Part shown: piece by piece, positions 24,118-32,303 of the stretch
How positions within the stretch are numbered: position 1 is the first letter of the stretch
How the letters are laid out: each line of letters starts with the position of its first letter
Assembly: GCA_963667195.1 (NCBI GenBank)
Contig: OY762962.1
Coordinates: 930,001 to 994,000, forward strand
Length of the DNA: 64,000 nt
Origin: UBA7703 sp963667195
Lineage (GTDB): Bacteria > Bacillota > Clostridia > Christensenellales > CAG-138
Reading direction: 5' to 3'
Notes under the pieces: generated by a model
Database searches by the model: none
What the model was told of the DNA's origin: nothing
The model's input: only the letters and a program-made list of their open reading frames with translations
Made by a program: the position numbers and the translations under genes

Positions 24118-24157
24118 CTCGCGAAAAACCGTCCAAGTGATTGGACGGTTTTTTGTT
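24118..24157. terminator. Intrinsic terminator, copy 1 of a duplicated 40-bp unit
   Basis: AAAAACCGTCCAA pairs with TTGGACGGTTTTTT around GTGA. It ends the rhodanese gene. It is identical to 24212-24251 except for one loop base. Confidence 0.88.
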
Positions 24158-24211
24158 GGAAGAATTAGGAGCGATTAAAAAATAAAAAGGGTTTTATTTT
24201 TATTTGGTTTA

Positions 24212-24251
24212 CTCGCGAAAAACCGTCCAAATGATTGGACGGTTTTTTGTT
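24212..24251. terminator. Intrinsic terminator, copy 2 of a duplicated 40-bp unit
   Basis: Same 40 bases as 24118-24157 with one G-to-A change in the loop. It can act on both strands, so this copy can end the DUF1295 operon coming from the right. A half-copy (GTTGGACGGTTTCTTATTGG) follows at 24281-24300. Confidence 0.85.
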
Positions 24252-24306
24252 TGTCTCCACATATTGGTTTATTGACAGAAGTTGGACGGTTTCTTATTGG
24301 GCAAAA

Positions 24307-25185
24307 TCAAGCTTCTTTTGCCCTCTCGTTCTTAAATGAAACAGGCAGCAGCTTATTCGTCTCCTTGACGTAGCGGTCGAACCCCTCTTTATACCCCGCC
24401 ATGCGCGTTTCCGCCATCGGAATGCTGATGAAGAGAAACATCAGCGTGTTGCAAAGCGCGCCGATTCCCATCAGCCACAGATCGGGCCGCACGGAGAGCA
24501 GCACCACGAACACACCCCACCACATCAGTATTTCGCCTAAGTAATTCGGGTGCCGCGCGTGCCGCCAGACGCCGCTGCGGATGATCTTCCCGCGGTCTGC
24601 CGTCTGCTCTTGAAAGCGGTGCAGCTGAATATCCGCGATGAGCTGGAGCGTCGCCGCGCTCAGGCACAGCGCAAAGCCCAGCAGAGTGAAAAGATTGACC
24701 CCGCCCGCCTGCACATAATACAGCGCGGGCAAGAGGCAGAAAAACACCACCATCGTGGGAAAGAGCATGATGCCACACAGGCTCACGAGCGGATACAACG
24801 CGCCGGTCTTCTCCCGGAGCATGGTATAGCGCCAGTCCTGATGATCGTATCCCCGGAACGTATACACCCAGTTGGCGGTGAGTCGAACGCCCCAGTAGCC
24901 CACGCAGACGAGCAGCGCAATCGTGCCCGCGTTCCACACGCCGAAGTCCGCGATGCACAGCGGCAGGATCACGACGGGCGCAACCGACCAATATGGATCA
25001 TACACCGAAGCGTTGCCCAGCGGCAGGCTCACGGCGTAGACGAACAACGTCGCCGCGATATCCGCCGCGAACACGCGGAACAGCGCGCTGCCCGGCGCGC
25101 GGCGATAGACGAACAACGCCACCGCAAGCGCGAGGGCGTAGACGACAATCGTAAATAAAAAACTGAGTTTCCTGCTCTGCTTCAA
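24307..25185 (-). CDS. DUF1295 membrane protein (steroid 5-alpha-reductase-like fold)
   Basis: 292 residues with about eight membrane helices. The C-terminal signature SGVWRHARHPNYLGEILMWWG is characteristic of DUF1295 and isoprenylcysteine methyltransferase/5-alpha-reductase-like enzymes, where it contributes to nucleotide or cofactor binding. RLTANWVYTFRGYDHQDWRY is also family typical. The substrate is unknown, perhaps a lipid. It is the last gene of the fhs-folD operon, 26 bases after folD. The functional link is unclear. Confidence 0.9.
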   Translation of the reverse strand: MKQSRKLSFLFTIVVYALALAVALFVYRRAPGSALFRVFAADIAATLFVYAVSLPLGNASVYDPYWSVAPVVILPLCIADFGVWNAGTIALLVCVGYWGVRLTANWVYTFRGYDHQDWRYTMLREKTGALYPLVSLCGIMLFPTMVVFFCLLPALYYVQAGGVNLFTLLGFALCLSAATLQLIADIQLHRFQEQTADRGKIIRSGVWRHARHPNYLGEILMWWGVFVVLLSVRPDLWLMGIGALCNTLMFLFISIPMAETRMAGYKEGFDRYVKETNKLLPVSFKNERAKEA

Positions 25186-25211
25186 ATGAATCCCCCTAGA
25201 TCAATCCCGCT

Positions 25212-26069
25212 CTACGCGCGATCCAACGCGCGCTTTGCCGCCTCCGCCACATGCGCCATGAGCACGGATGTGGTGACAGTGCCGACGCCGCCGGGCACGG
25301 GCGTAATCGCGCCCACGATAGGCTCGACCGCCGCAAAGTCCACGTCTCCCGTCATCTTGCCCGATGCGTCAAAGTTGATGCCGACATCCAGCACGGTCTG
25401 TCCAGCGAAAACATACTCCGCGCCGACCACGCCCGCGCGACCCGCCGCAACGATCAAAATCTCCGCGCGCCGGGTCTCGCTCGGCATATCTTTTGTCCGC
25501 GTGTGGCAGATGGTCACGGTCGCGTTTTGCCCAAGCAGCATCATCGCGACGGGTTTGCCGATCACGAGCGATCGACCGATCACGACCGCGCGCTTGCCCG
25601 CGGGATCAATGCCGTAATAGCGCAAAATCTCCATGCAGGCCTGCGCCGTACACGGCGGAAAACCGCGCTTTGTGCCCGCAAACACGCCCGCAAGCGAGCC
25701 TTCCGTGATGCCGTCGATGTCCTTTTCCGGCAGCAACGCCTCCCGCGCGCGCAGATCGTCAATGTGATTCGGCAGCGGCCGCAGCATCAGGCAACCGTGG
25801 ATGGTGTCTTCCGCGTTGATGCGCGCGATCTCGGCGAGTAAGCTTTCCTGCGAAACCGTCTCCGGCAGCACGATTTGCCGTACCGCGACGCCGACCGTCT
25901 CCGCGCGCTTCATCGCGCCCCGCTCATAGGCGAGGTCGTCCGGCTTATCCCCCACACGCAAAATCGCGAGCGTAGGCACAACCCCGCGCGAGACCAGCAC
26001 GGAAACCTCCGCCTTGATTCTCTCATTTAACGCGGAGACGACCTCCGCACCCTTGAGCAGCTGCGCCAT
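25212..26069 (-). CDS. folD: FolD-family methylene-tetrahydrofolate dehydrogenase with altered cyclohydrolase site
   Basis: 285 residues of the FolD family. The family normally catalyses 5,10-methylene-THF oxidation and methenyl-THF hydrolysis. Dehydrogenase-side motifs are present: VVIGRSLVIGKPVAMMLL and ITPVPGGVGTVTT. In the substrate site the YVxxK motif reads Y48-ERG-A52-MK, so the catalytic lysine (Lys54 in the E. coli enzyme) is alanine. The VQLPLP glutamine is leucine (LMLRPLP, Leu96). The aspartate in KDIDG is kept. I infer a loss or strong reduction of cyclohydrolase activity. The gene follows fhs by 19 bases in the same operon. Confidence 0.93.
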   Translation of the reverse strand: MAQLLKGAEVVSALNERIKAEVSVLVSRGVVPTLAILRVGDKPDDLAYERGAMKRAETVGVAVRQIVLPETVSQESLLAEIARINAEDTIHGCLMLRPLPNHIDDLRAREALLPEKDIDGITEGSLAGVFAGTKRGFPPCTAQACMEILRYYGIDPAGKRAVVIGRSLVIGKPVAMMLLGQNATVTICHTRTKDMPSETRRAEILIVAAGRAGVVGAEYVFAGQTVLDVGINFDASGKMTGDVDFAAVEPIVGAITPVPGGVGTVTTSVLMAHVAEAAKRALDRA

Positions 26070-26088
26070 GCGAATTCCTCCGTCTTGA

Positions 26089-27765
26089 TTAAAACAATCC
26101 GCTGATCTTGCCCGTTTCGTCCACGTCGATGCGCTCCGCCGCAGGCACCTTCGGCAGCCCCGGCATGGTCATGATGTCTCCAGTGAGCGCGACGATGAAG
26201 CCCGCGCCCGCGCTGACCTTGAGCTGGCGCACGTTGAGCACGAAGCCCCTCGGCGCGCCGAGCAGCGCCGCGTTATCGGAGAACGAATACTGCGTCTTTG
26301 CCATGCACACGGGTAGACCGCCGAATCCGAGGTCGGTGAGCTGCTTTGCCTGCTTTTTCGCCTCTGGGCTGAATGTCACGCCGTCTCCGCGATAGACGCG
26401 TTTGACAATGGTCTCAATCTTCTGCTCGATGGTCAAATCCAGCGCATAGCTCTGCGCAAAGTGGTTTTCGCCCTCCGCAATGCGGCAGACCGCCTCCGCG
26501 AGCGCTGTTCCGCCTTCGCCGCCCTTTGCCCAGACTTCCGAGAGCGCAACGGGCACGTTCAGCGCGCGGCACCGTTCCTCCACCAGCGCGAGTTCGGCGG
26601 ATGTATCCGTCGGGAACGCGTTGATCGCGACCACGCAAGGCAGCCCGAACACGCTCTGGATATTCTCCACGTGCTGCAGGAGATTCGGAAGACCCTTTTC
26701 CAGCGCGTCGAGATTTTCCGTCGTGAGTTGATCCTTGGGTGAGCCGCCGTGGTGCTTGAGCGCGCGCACGGTCGCGACCACGACGACCGCGCTGGGGCTA
26801 AGGCCCGACATGCGGCACTTGATGTCGATGAACTTTTCCGCGCCGAGATCCGCGCCGAAGCCCGCCTCGGTCACGGCATAGTCGCCGAGCTTGAGCGCAA
26901 GCCGCGTCGCGGTCAGGGAGTTGCAGCCGTGCGCGATGTTCGCAAAAGGCCCGCCGTGCACGAACGCGGGCGTATGCTCCAGCGTCTGCACGAGGTTGGG
27001 CTTGAGCGCGTCCTTGAGCAGCGCCGCCATCGCGCCCGCGGCCTTGAGGTCGCCTGCCGTGACGGGTTTTTCGTCGTAGGTGTAGCCCACGATGATGCGG
27101 CCAAGACGCGCCTTGAGGTCCGTGATGTCGGAGGCAAGGCACAGCACCGCCATGACCTCGCTCGCGACCGTGATGTCGTAGCCATCCTCGCGCGGGGTGC
27201 CGTTGACACGCCCGCCGAGACCATCCACGAGGAAGCGTAGCTGGCGGTCGTTCATATCGACGCAGCGCTTCCACGTGATTCTGCGTGGGTCGATATTGAG
27301 CGCGTTGCCCTGATAGATGTGGTTATCCAGCATCGCCGCAAGCAGGTTGTTGGCGGCGCCGATCGCGTGAAAATCTCCCGTAAAGTGGAGGTTGATGTCC
27401 TCCATTGGCACGACCTGCGCCATGCCGCCGCCGGCTGCCCCGCCCTTCATGCCGAACACGGGCCCAAGCGACGGCTCGCGAAGCGCAACCACCGCGCGCT
27501 TGCCGATCTTGCGGAGGCCGTCCGCGAGGCCCACCGTGGTGGTGGTCTTACCTTCGCCTGCGGGCGTCGGCGAGATCGCGGTCACGAGGATCAGCTTGCC
27601 GTCGGGCTTGTCACTCAGGTCGTGGAGCAGGTTATAGTCGATCTTCGCCTTGTATCTGCCGTATTGCTCGACATAGCGCTCGTCGATCTCCAGCGCGCGG
27701 GCAATTTCCGTAATCGGCTGCATGGGGCAAGACTGTGCAATTTCGATATCCGAGGGTTGGCTCAT
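26089..27765 (-). CDS. fhs: Formate-tetrahydrofolate ligase
   Basis: 558 residues, full length. It makes 10-formyl-THF from formate, THF and ATP. Motifs are the P-loop-like TPAGEGKTTTTVGLADGL (about 67-84), LREPSLGPVFGMKGGAAGGG, and DINLHFTGDFHAIGAANNLL. AAAGGAG stands before the ATG. It is the first gene of the fhs-folD-DUF1295 operon behind the promoter at 27850-27879. In clostridia it serves either formate assimilation (acetogenic methyl branch, purines) or ATP recovery. Which applies here is not decided by this window. Confidence 0.97.
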   Translation of the reverse strand: MSQPSDIEIAQSCPMQPITEIARALEIDERYVEQYGRYKAKIDYNLLHDLSDKPDGKLILVTAISPTPAGEGKTTTTVGLADGLRKIGKRAVVALREPSLGPVFGMKGGAAGGGMAQVVPMEDINLHFTGDFHAIGAANNLLAAMLDNHIYQGNALNIDPRRITWKRCVDMNDRQLRFLVDGLGGRVNGTPREDGYDITVASEVMAVLCLASDITDLKARLGRIIVGYTYDEKPVTAGDLKAAGAMAALLKDALKPNLVQTLEHTPAFVHGGPFANIAHGCNSLTATRLALKLGDYAVTEAGFGADLGAEKFIDIKCRMSGLSPSAVVVVATVRALKHHGGSPKDQLTTENLDALEKGLPNLLQHVENIQSVFGLPCVVAINAFPTDTSAELALVEERCRALNVPVALSEVWAKGGEGGTALAEAVCRIAEGENHFAQSYALDLTIEQKIETIVKRVYRGDGVTFSPEAKKQAKQLTDLGFGGLPVCMAKTQYSFSDNAALLGAPRGFVLNVRQLKVSAGAGFIVALTGDIMTMPGLPKVPAAERIDVDETGKISGLF

Positions 27766-27849
27766 TCGGTTTCTCCTTTATTTCGGTCGCTTGCGCGGAT
27801 GATACTTCGTTTCGTCGCGCCGCAAAGACTGCGGTTTTTGACAAGTATC

Positions 27850-27879
27850 ATTGTATTATTATGCGTGTGTGCGCGTCAA
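27850..27879 (-). promoter_or_regulatory. Promoter of the fhs operon
   Basis: Minus strand TTGACG (27874-27879), 18 bases, TACAAT (27850-27855). It lies between the terminator of the upstream gene and fhs. Confidence 0.7.
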
Positions 27880-27914
27880 CGCTTTTCAAGCGCCTATTGC
27901 GTCCGCCGGAAGAA

Positions 27915-27944
27915 TCAAAAAGGCGCATCCGCTCCGGACACGCC
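27915..27944 (-). terminator. Terminator of the DUF1648 gene
   Basis: Minus strand GGCG-tg-TCCG / CGGA-tg-CGCC stem followed by TTTTTG, about 20 bases after the stop at 27965. Confidence 0.75.
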
Positions 27945-27964
27945 TCGTATTCATTCCTGCTCCA

Positions 27965-28459
27965 TCATTCCAGCGGATATTCGCTCCTCAAGCGCGTCAG
28001 TTTCACGATGTAATACGCAATCGTGCCGAACAGCAGCACGAGAAACGCCAGCAGGAACCACATCGGCAGGTTCCGCGCCAGCGAGGAGAGCACCGTCAGG
28101 CACGAAAAGATGCTCAGCGTGATCATCTTGACGCACGCGATCATGTTTTTCAGCAGGCGATACACCACGGCGCGGTTTTCCTCCGTGACGCGGATGCCCG
28201 TGTTCCAAACCTGCGGAAGGCGCTCGATGAGCGTGATCATGCCGTAGATCACCCAGCTGATGATCGGGAGAATGATCAGCTCGCTCTTGCTGCCCCAGCG
28301 GTTGACCTCGCCCGCCGCGTTGTAGTGCGCGGGGATTTGCGCAGGAATCGTGCTCCACGCGAGGATGAGATACAGCGACACGCCGACAAGACAGCTCAGG
28401 CTCACGATGGCCTCGAGGACATCCAGCGCGTTTCGTTCAATTTTGATGGGTTCGTCCAT
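27965..28459 (-). CDS. DUF1648 / SdpI-like membrane protein
   Basis: 164 residues with four membrane helices. The segment PAHYNAAGEVNRWGSKSELIILP is the DUF1648 signature (IPxHxnxxGxxdrwgsk) found in SdpI-type immunity and related proteins. Helices lie at about 17-36, 62-80, 108-130 and 134-154. It is monocistronic, with its own terminator. It might be a signal-transducing or immunity-like membrane protein; the sequence does not say which. Confidence 0.85.
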   Translation of the reverse strand: MDEPIKIERNALDVLEAIVSLSCLVGVSLYLILAWSTIPAQIPAHYNAAGEVNRWGSKSELIILPIISWVIYGMITLIERLPQVWNTGIRVTEENRAVVYRLLKNMIACVKMITLSIFSCLTVLSSLARNLPMWFLLAFLVLLFGTIAYYIVKLTRLRSEYPLE

Positions 28460-28619
28460 TCATTGGCTCCTTTTGCGGAACACTCTGTCCGCATGCGCAC
28501 GATTCTAGCACGATCGCCGTCAAAAGAAAAGATCACTCCCACGCCAGCACGAAATATACTCTTTTCCGCAAACGAAAAAGACACGCGGATACCGCGCATC
28601 TTCAGCTAAATCAATAAAA

Positions 28620-28964
28620 TTAATACAGTTTTTCCGGATCGTATTTCTCCAGCCACATGGTGAGCAGCACATCCAGATCCTCCGCAAACTCGCGGTCGGT
28701 CTGGGTGTTTTTCTTCTCCAGCTCCTCCAGCGCCTCAAAGAAAAAGACGCTCGCGCCAAAGCGTTCCACGTCCGGCTGGAGCTTCGGGTGGAAGCAGCCG
28801 CCCATCATCGCGGAAAACTCGTATCGCTTGCGGATGCCGCCCATATCGGGAGAGGCCAGCACGAGGGATTTGCCCGTCTGCGTGTTGGTGACGGCGTAGA
28901 TGCCGCCGATCTGCGGGCGCTGCTTGTAGGCCGCGATGAGGTCTTTCTTATTCTGGGGTTTCAT
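28620..28964 (-). CDS. GIY-YIG nuclease family protein
   Basis: 114 residues. GGIYAVTNTQTGKSLVLASPDM corresponds to the GIY...YxG core of the GIY-YIG fold in its truncated, tRNA-esterase- or LuxR-associated form. KRYEFSAMMGGCFHPKLQPD and a conserved FEALEELEKK helix follow. Many such small clostridial proteins lack a complete catalytic set, so nuclease activity is uncertain. A TATAAT at 29023-29028 on the minus strand is the likely -10 region. Confidence 0.82.
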   Translation of the reverse strand: MKPQNKKDLIAAYKQRPQIGGIYAVTNTQTGKSLVLASPDMGGIRKRYEFSAMMGGCFHPKLQPDVERFGASVFFFEALEELEKKNTQTDREFAEDLDVLLTMWLEKYDPEKLY

Positions 28965-29162
28965 GGTGTTTCGCTCCGTGTCCGGCGCGGGGATTTTTTC
29001 GCGTGTGTGCGCCGATAGAGGTATTATACATCAGCGGAGGTGGGGTTGGGGTCTACGGTGCGTGGAGTGGGGGGTATAAATTCTTCTACTCTTTTTACTT
29101 CTTCTTTGATATACTCAGAGCAAGAAATTTGACTATATCGCGTGATTTGAGGTGCAAGAAAG

Positions 29163-29927
29163 ATGAATAATGCTGAAGTAATGTTTGATCCACTCAAAGC
29201 ATATAGAAACAAATTTATCTGTGGTGACACTTTGCAAGTAATGAAGTCCATGCCGAGTGAAAGTATGGATCTAATTGTTACTTCGCCTCCATACAACCTA
29301 AAAAACTCTTCTGGCAACGGAATGAAGGACGGAAGAGGTGGGAAATGGAGCAATGCTCAACTTATAAACGGCTATGCTACTTACGATGACTGCATGCCTC
29401 ACGAAGAGTATGTCTCGTGGCAGAGATCATGCTTAACTGAAATGTTCCGTTTGTTAAAAGATACGGGAGCTATTTTCTACAATCACAAATGGAGAGTTCA
29501 GAGAGGATTATTGCAAGATCGTCAAGATATCGTAGCAGGATTCCCTGTGCGTCAGATAATAATATGGCGGCGTAAAGGTGGTATTAATTTTAATCCAGGG
29601 TACTTTTTGCCAACTTATGAAGTAATATATTTAATTGCAAAACCTAATTTCAAATTAACTCCAAAATCTAATAGTTATGGTGATATTTGGGAATTTATGC
29701 AAGAAATGAACAACCCCCATCCAGCGCCTTTCCCTGTTGATTTAATTGAACGAATTGTTTCTAGCACTTATGCGCAAATTGTTCTCGATCCTTTCATGGG
29801 TAGTGGAACGACGGCTGTCGCAGCGCGCAACCAGAGCCGAGACTTTATTGGAATCGATATCTCTCCTGAATACTGCGATATGGCTCAGAAGCGAATCCAA
29901 GGATTGGAGTGGAAAGATGAAAAATGA
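29163..29927 (+). CDS. DNA methyltransferase of a type II restriction-modification system
   Basis: 254 residues. The catalytic motif TSPPYNLKNSSG (about 40) precedes the S-adenosylmethionine motif LDPFMGSGTTAVAA (about 210), the order of beta-class amino-methyltransferases (N6-adenine or N4-cytosine). The gene is clearly A+T-rich compared with the surroundings, indicating transfer. It overlaps the next gene by 11 bases. It would methylate the same sequence that the neighbouring endonuclease cleaves. The recognition sequence cannot be read from the protein. Confidence 0.93.
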   Translation: MNNAEVMFDPLKAYRNKFICGDTLQVMKSMPSESMDLIVTSPPYNLKNSSGNGMKDGRGGKWSNAQLINGYATYDDCMPHEEYVSWQRSCLTEMFRLLKDTGAIFYNHKWRVQRGLLQDRQDIVAGFPVRQIIIWRRKGGINFNPGYFLPTYEVIYLIAKPNFKLTPKSNSYGDIWEFMQEMNNPHPAPFPVDLIERIVSSTYAQIVLDPFMGSGTTAVAARNQSRDFIGIDISPEYCDMAQKRIQGLEWKDEK

Positions 29928-31008
29928 GGTTGAATCTGTTGAAGCAGCCACTATAAAGGAAATCGTACTTGGAAGCCCGTGGAGAAATGTCTATTGGTTT
30001 GCACGAATTCTAATCAGTAACGACAAATATGGAGCAATTGGGAAGAACAGCTCATTTTTACTAGAAGTCTGTCTCGGACTTAGAAGAATTGCCTCTGACA
30101 ATTCAACTAATGACTCTCAGAAAACTGAATTGTCCAAAGTCTTTTTACGAGATATTTTATCGTCGCGCTTTAAGAAAAAGACAGGCCGTTCAGATAGAAT
30201 AGATTTATTCTTTACTGACATTTCCAATAAATTCCAGACCGTTGATGATGTACTTGCTTTTATATTTACGGCTGAGCATATAATAGTCCCCATTAATTCT
30301 GCTATGCGCGATATTCCGAACAACGACAGAGAATTTACCGAAGCAACCGCGAAAGCATACCTTGACAAGATTGGAGATAAAGCATTAGCAACAGTTATTG
30401 GATTTTGGGATGATGCTGGTGTCGAGGGCTGTCTGAACGCTGAACGAATTGCAGTTGTTCGAACATTTACACACCTAAAAAGAGACATTTCAAATATGCC
30501 CGAAATAGAACTCAATATAGTTCTAACAGCTTTTGTTCAAGAATTTGAAAGACGTCTTGGTCAAAAAAGAAAGAGCCGTGCTGGCGGTAGTCTAGAAGAT
30601 GTAACAAGTTTTCTTTTTGACTATTACAAAATCAAAGCCGAAAAATCTCCTGAACACTTTCAAGCAGATATTGAGATTGACAAGTGGATAAAGTGCAAAG
30701 ACAAATGGCTAATAGGAATATCGTGCAAACGTACACTTCGTGAACGATGGAAGCAAGTTTCAAGTGCTACAGCAGAAGTTCTTGGCAAATTTAAAATCAG
30801 ATATATTTGGCACCTTGTAACTTATGATGAGGACCTTTCAGATGATAAATTAGCTTTATTGGGCGGAATGAGACATATATTTTATTTGCGAGATGATAGC
30901 AGAAGATATCTTGCAGCAAAACAAAATGTCGGATTAAAGGATTATGTGCGGCCAATGTCCTCATTTATTGCTGACCTGCGAAATGAAATAGATTCTACCC
31001 GAATTTAA
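29917..31008 (+). CDS. Putative type II restriction endonuclease
   Basis: 363 residues from the ATG at 29917, inside the last codons of the methyltransferase gene. A helical N-terminal region (1-200) is followed by RKSRAGGSLEDVTSFLFDYY (about 218-237) and GISCKRTLRERWKQ (about 267-280). A conserved Glu, SxK and following Arg resemble the PD-(D/E)xK core of EcoRII-C-like endonucleases. That assignment is from motif pattern only. It is A+T-rich like its partner, so the two entered as a unit. No separate controller gene is seen. It cuts unmethylated foreign DNA. Confidence 0.78.
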   Translation: MKNEVESVEAATIKEIVLGSPWRNVYWFARILISNDKYGAIGKNSSFLLEVCLGLRRIASDNSTNDSQKTELSKVFLRDILSSRFKKKTGRSDRIDLFFTDISNKFQTVDDVLAFIFTAEHIIVPINSAMRDIPNNDREFTEATAKAYLDKIGDKALATVIGFWDDAGVEGCLNAERIAVVRTFTHLKRDISNMPEIELNIVLTAFVQEFERRLGQKRKSRAGGSLEDVTSFLFDYYKIKAEKSPEHFQADIEIDKWIKCKDKWLIGISCKRTLRERWKQVSSATAEVLGKFKIRYIWHLVTYDEDLSDDKLALLGGMRHIFYLRDDSRRYLAAKQNVGLKDYVRPMSSFIADLRNEIDSTRI

Positions 31009-31103
31009 TTTCTAATTATTCAAGAACAATCCGTATATCAACTGTTATATTGTCATAGCGCGCCGATCTCACGACCGACGCGCTTATTGCATCTAGCCTA
31101 CTA

Positions 31104-32078
31104 TTACTTACTTCTCTCTCCCAAAAACCCCACCAACTGCTCCAACCCCTCCACCGCCTCGGACTGATCCAGCCGCACCTGAAACTCGTGTATCAGCGGG
31201 AACGTGGTCGTCTTCGGCAGGTAGCTCGTCACGTCAACGCCTTGTTTCGCGAGCGCCGCAATCATCTCCTGCGCCTGCGAAAGGAACGAATCCTTGTCTC
31301 CGCAGTCGATGAACACCGGCGGATAGTCCGGCGTGATCCACGCGACGGTGTTCATGCTCTTGGCAGCTTCGGTGCCCTCGTAATGCTTTTCCCCCGTCAT
31401 CATCCACACAGAGTCCGCAATCATCGGGAAGCCCGTCGCGCGGAGGGTGTCGATGTTGTAGTAGCCGCAGTGCAGAATCACGCCGCGGAGCTGCTCCGAT
31501 GAGATCGCGGGCGTGCCGCCGATGCGCGCCTGGAACACGGGATTCGTGTAATACAGCCCCATCTGGGAACTCAGGTGACCGCCCGCGCTGTCCCCGCCGA
31601 TGAAGATTTTCGTCGTGTCGATGCGGTATTCCTCCGCGTGCGCGGTCAGGAAGCGGATCGCCTCGTTTACCTGCAGCATCTGCGTGGGATACCGTCCTTC
31701 GGGAGCGAGCTGGTAGTTGATGTTTGCGACCACATAGCCCCTTGCCGCGAGCGACTGGCAATAGTACCCGAAATCCGCCTTATCGTCGCCAACGTAATAT
31801 CCCCCGTGCGCGTAGACGATCAGCGGCAGCGGCGCATCGCTTTTTGCGGCGTAGACGTCCAGCACGCCGTTGTCAAACGCGCTCTCGTAGGAGGCATCCG
31901 TCGCCAATGTATCGATCTTCGACAGCACCGCGTCGTAATCCTTTGGCTTCACGCCCGCGTTGCCCGCGCAGAGCGCGCGGATAAACACACGCTGCAGAAA
32001 CGTGGAGTTGGCGGTGATGACCCAAACCGCCAAAACGATCATAATCAATACGATCAGCAAAATCATCCACCAGCGCAT
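31104..32078 (-). CDS. Membrane-anchored alpha/beta-hydrolase (HSL/BD-FAE-like esterase)
   Basis: 324 residues. An N-terminal transmembrane helix (about 3-24) anchors an alpha/beta-hydrolase domain of the hormone-sensitive-lipase type. The oxyanion motif is YAHGGYYVG, the nucleophile motif GGDSAGGHLSSQ, the acid likely in IDCGDKDSF, and the histidine in PLIHEFQ. GGAGG stands before the ATG at 32078. It probably cleaves acyl esters (a peptidoglycan, sugar or lipid substrate is possible) at the outer membrane face. It lies divergent from putP, with TATAAT-like sequence at 32119-32124. Confidence 0.88.
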   Translation of the reverse strand: MRWWMILLIVLIMIVLAVWVITANSTFLQRVFIRALCAGNAGVKPKDYDAVLSKIDTLATDASYESAFDNGVLDVYAAKSDAPLPLIVYAHGGYYVGDDKADFGYYCQSLAARGYVVANINYQLAPEGRYPTQMLQVNEAIRFLTAHAEEYRIDTTKIFIGGDSAGGHLSSQMGLYYTNPVFQARIGGTPAISSEQLRGVILHCGYYNIDTLRATGFPMIADSVWMMTGEKHYEGTEAAKSMNTVAWITPDYPPVFIDCGDKDSFLSQAQEMIAALAKQGVDVTSYLPKTTTFPLIHEFQVRLDQSEAVEGLEQLVGFLGERSK

Positions 32079-32207
32079 TTCCGTTTCCTCCACGATTCGA
32101 TTTCGTTCCTTCCGCTCTATTATACGCGAGAAAACGCGCACCGTCTCCAACATTGGAAAATATGCCAGCCCCAGCGCGTATTTTCAAGCCGGATGTGCGG
32201 TTTTTGC

Positions 32208-32237
32208 TTGCGCTTACGCAACGCGATGTCGTATAAT
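32208..32237 (+). promoter_or_regulatory. Promoter of putP
   Basis: TTGCGC (32208-32213), 18 bases, TATAAT (32232-32237). Confidence 0.65.
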
Positions 32238-32303
32238 ACTCACGCAATTCTGTATTTTTATGCTTTTCGAACGGGAATTTGAGTTTTGGGGGATTTGTCA
32301 ATC

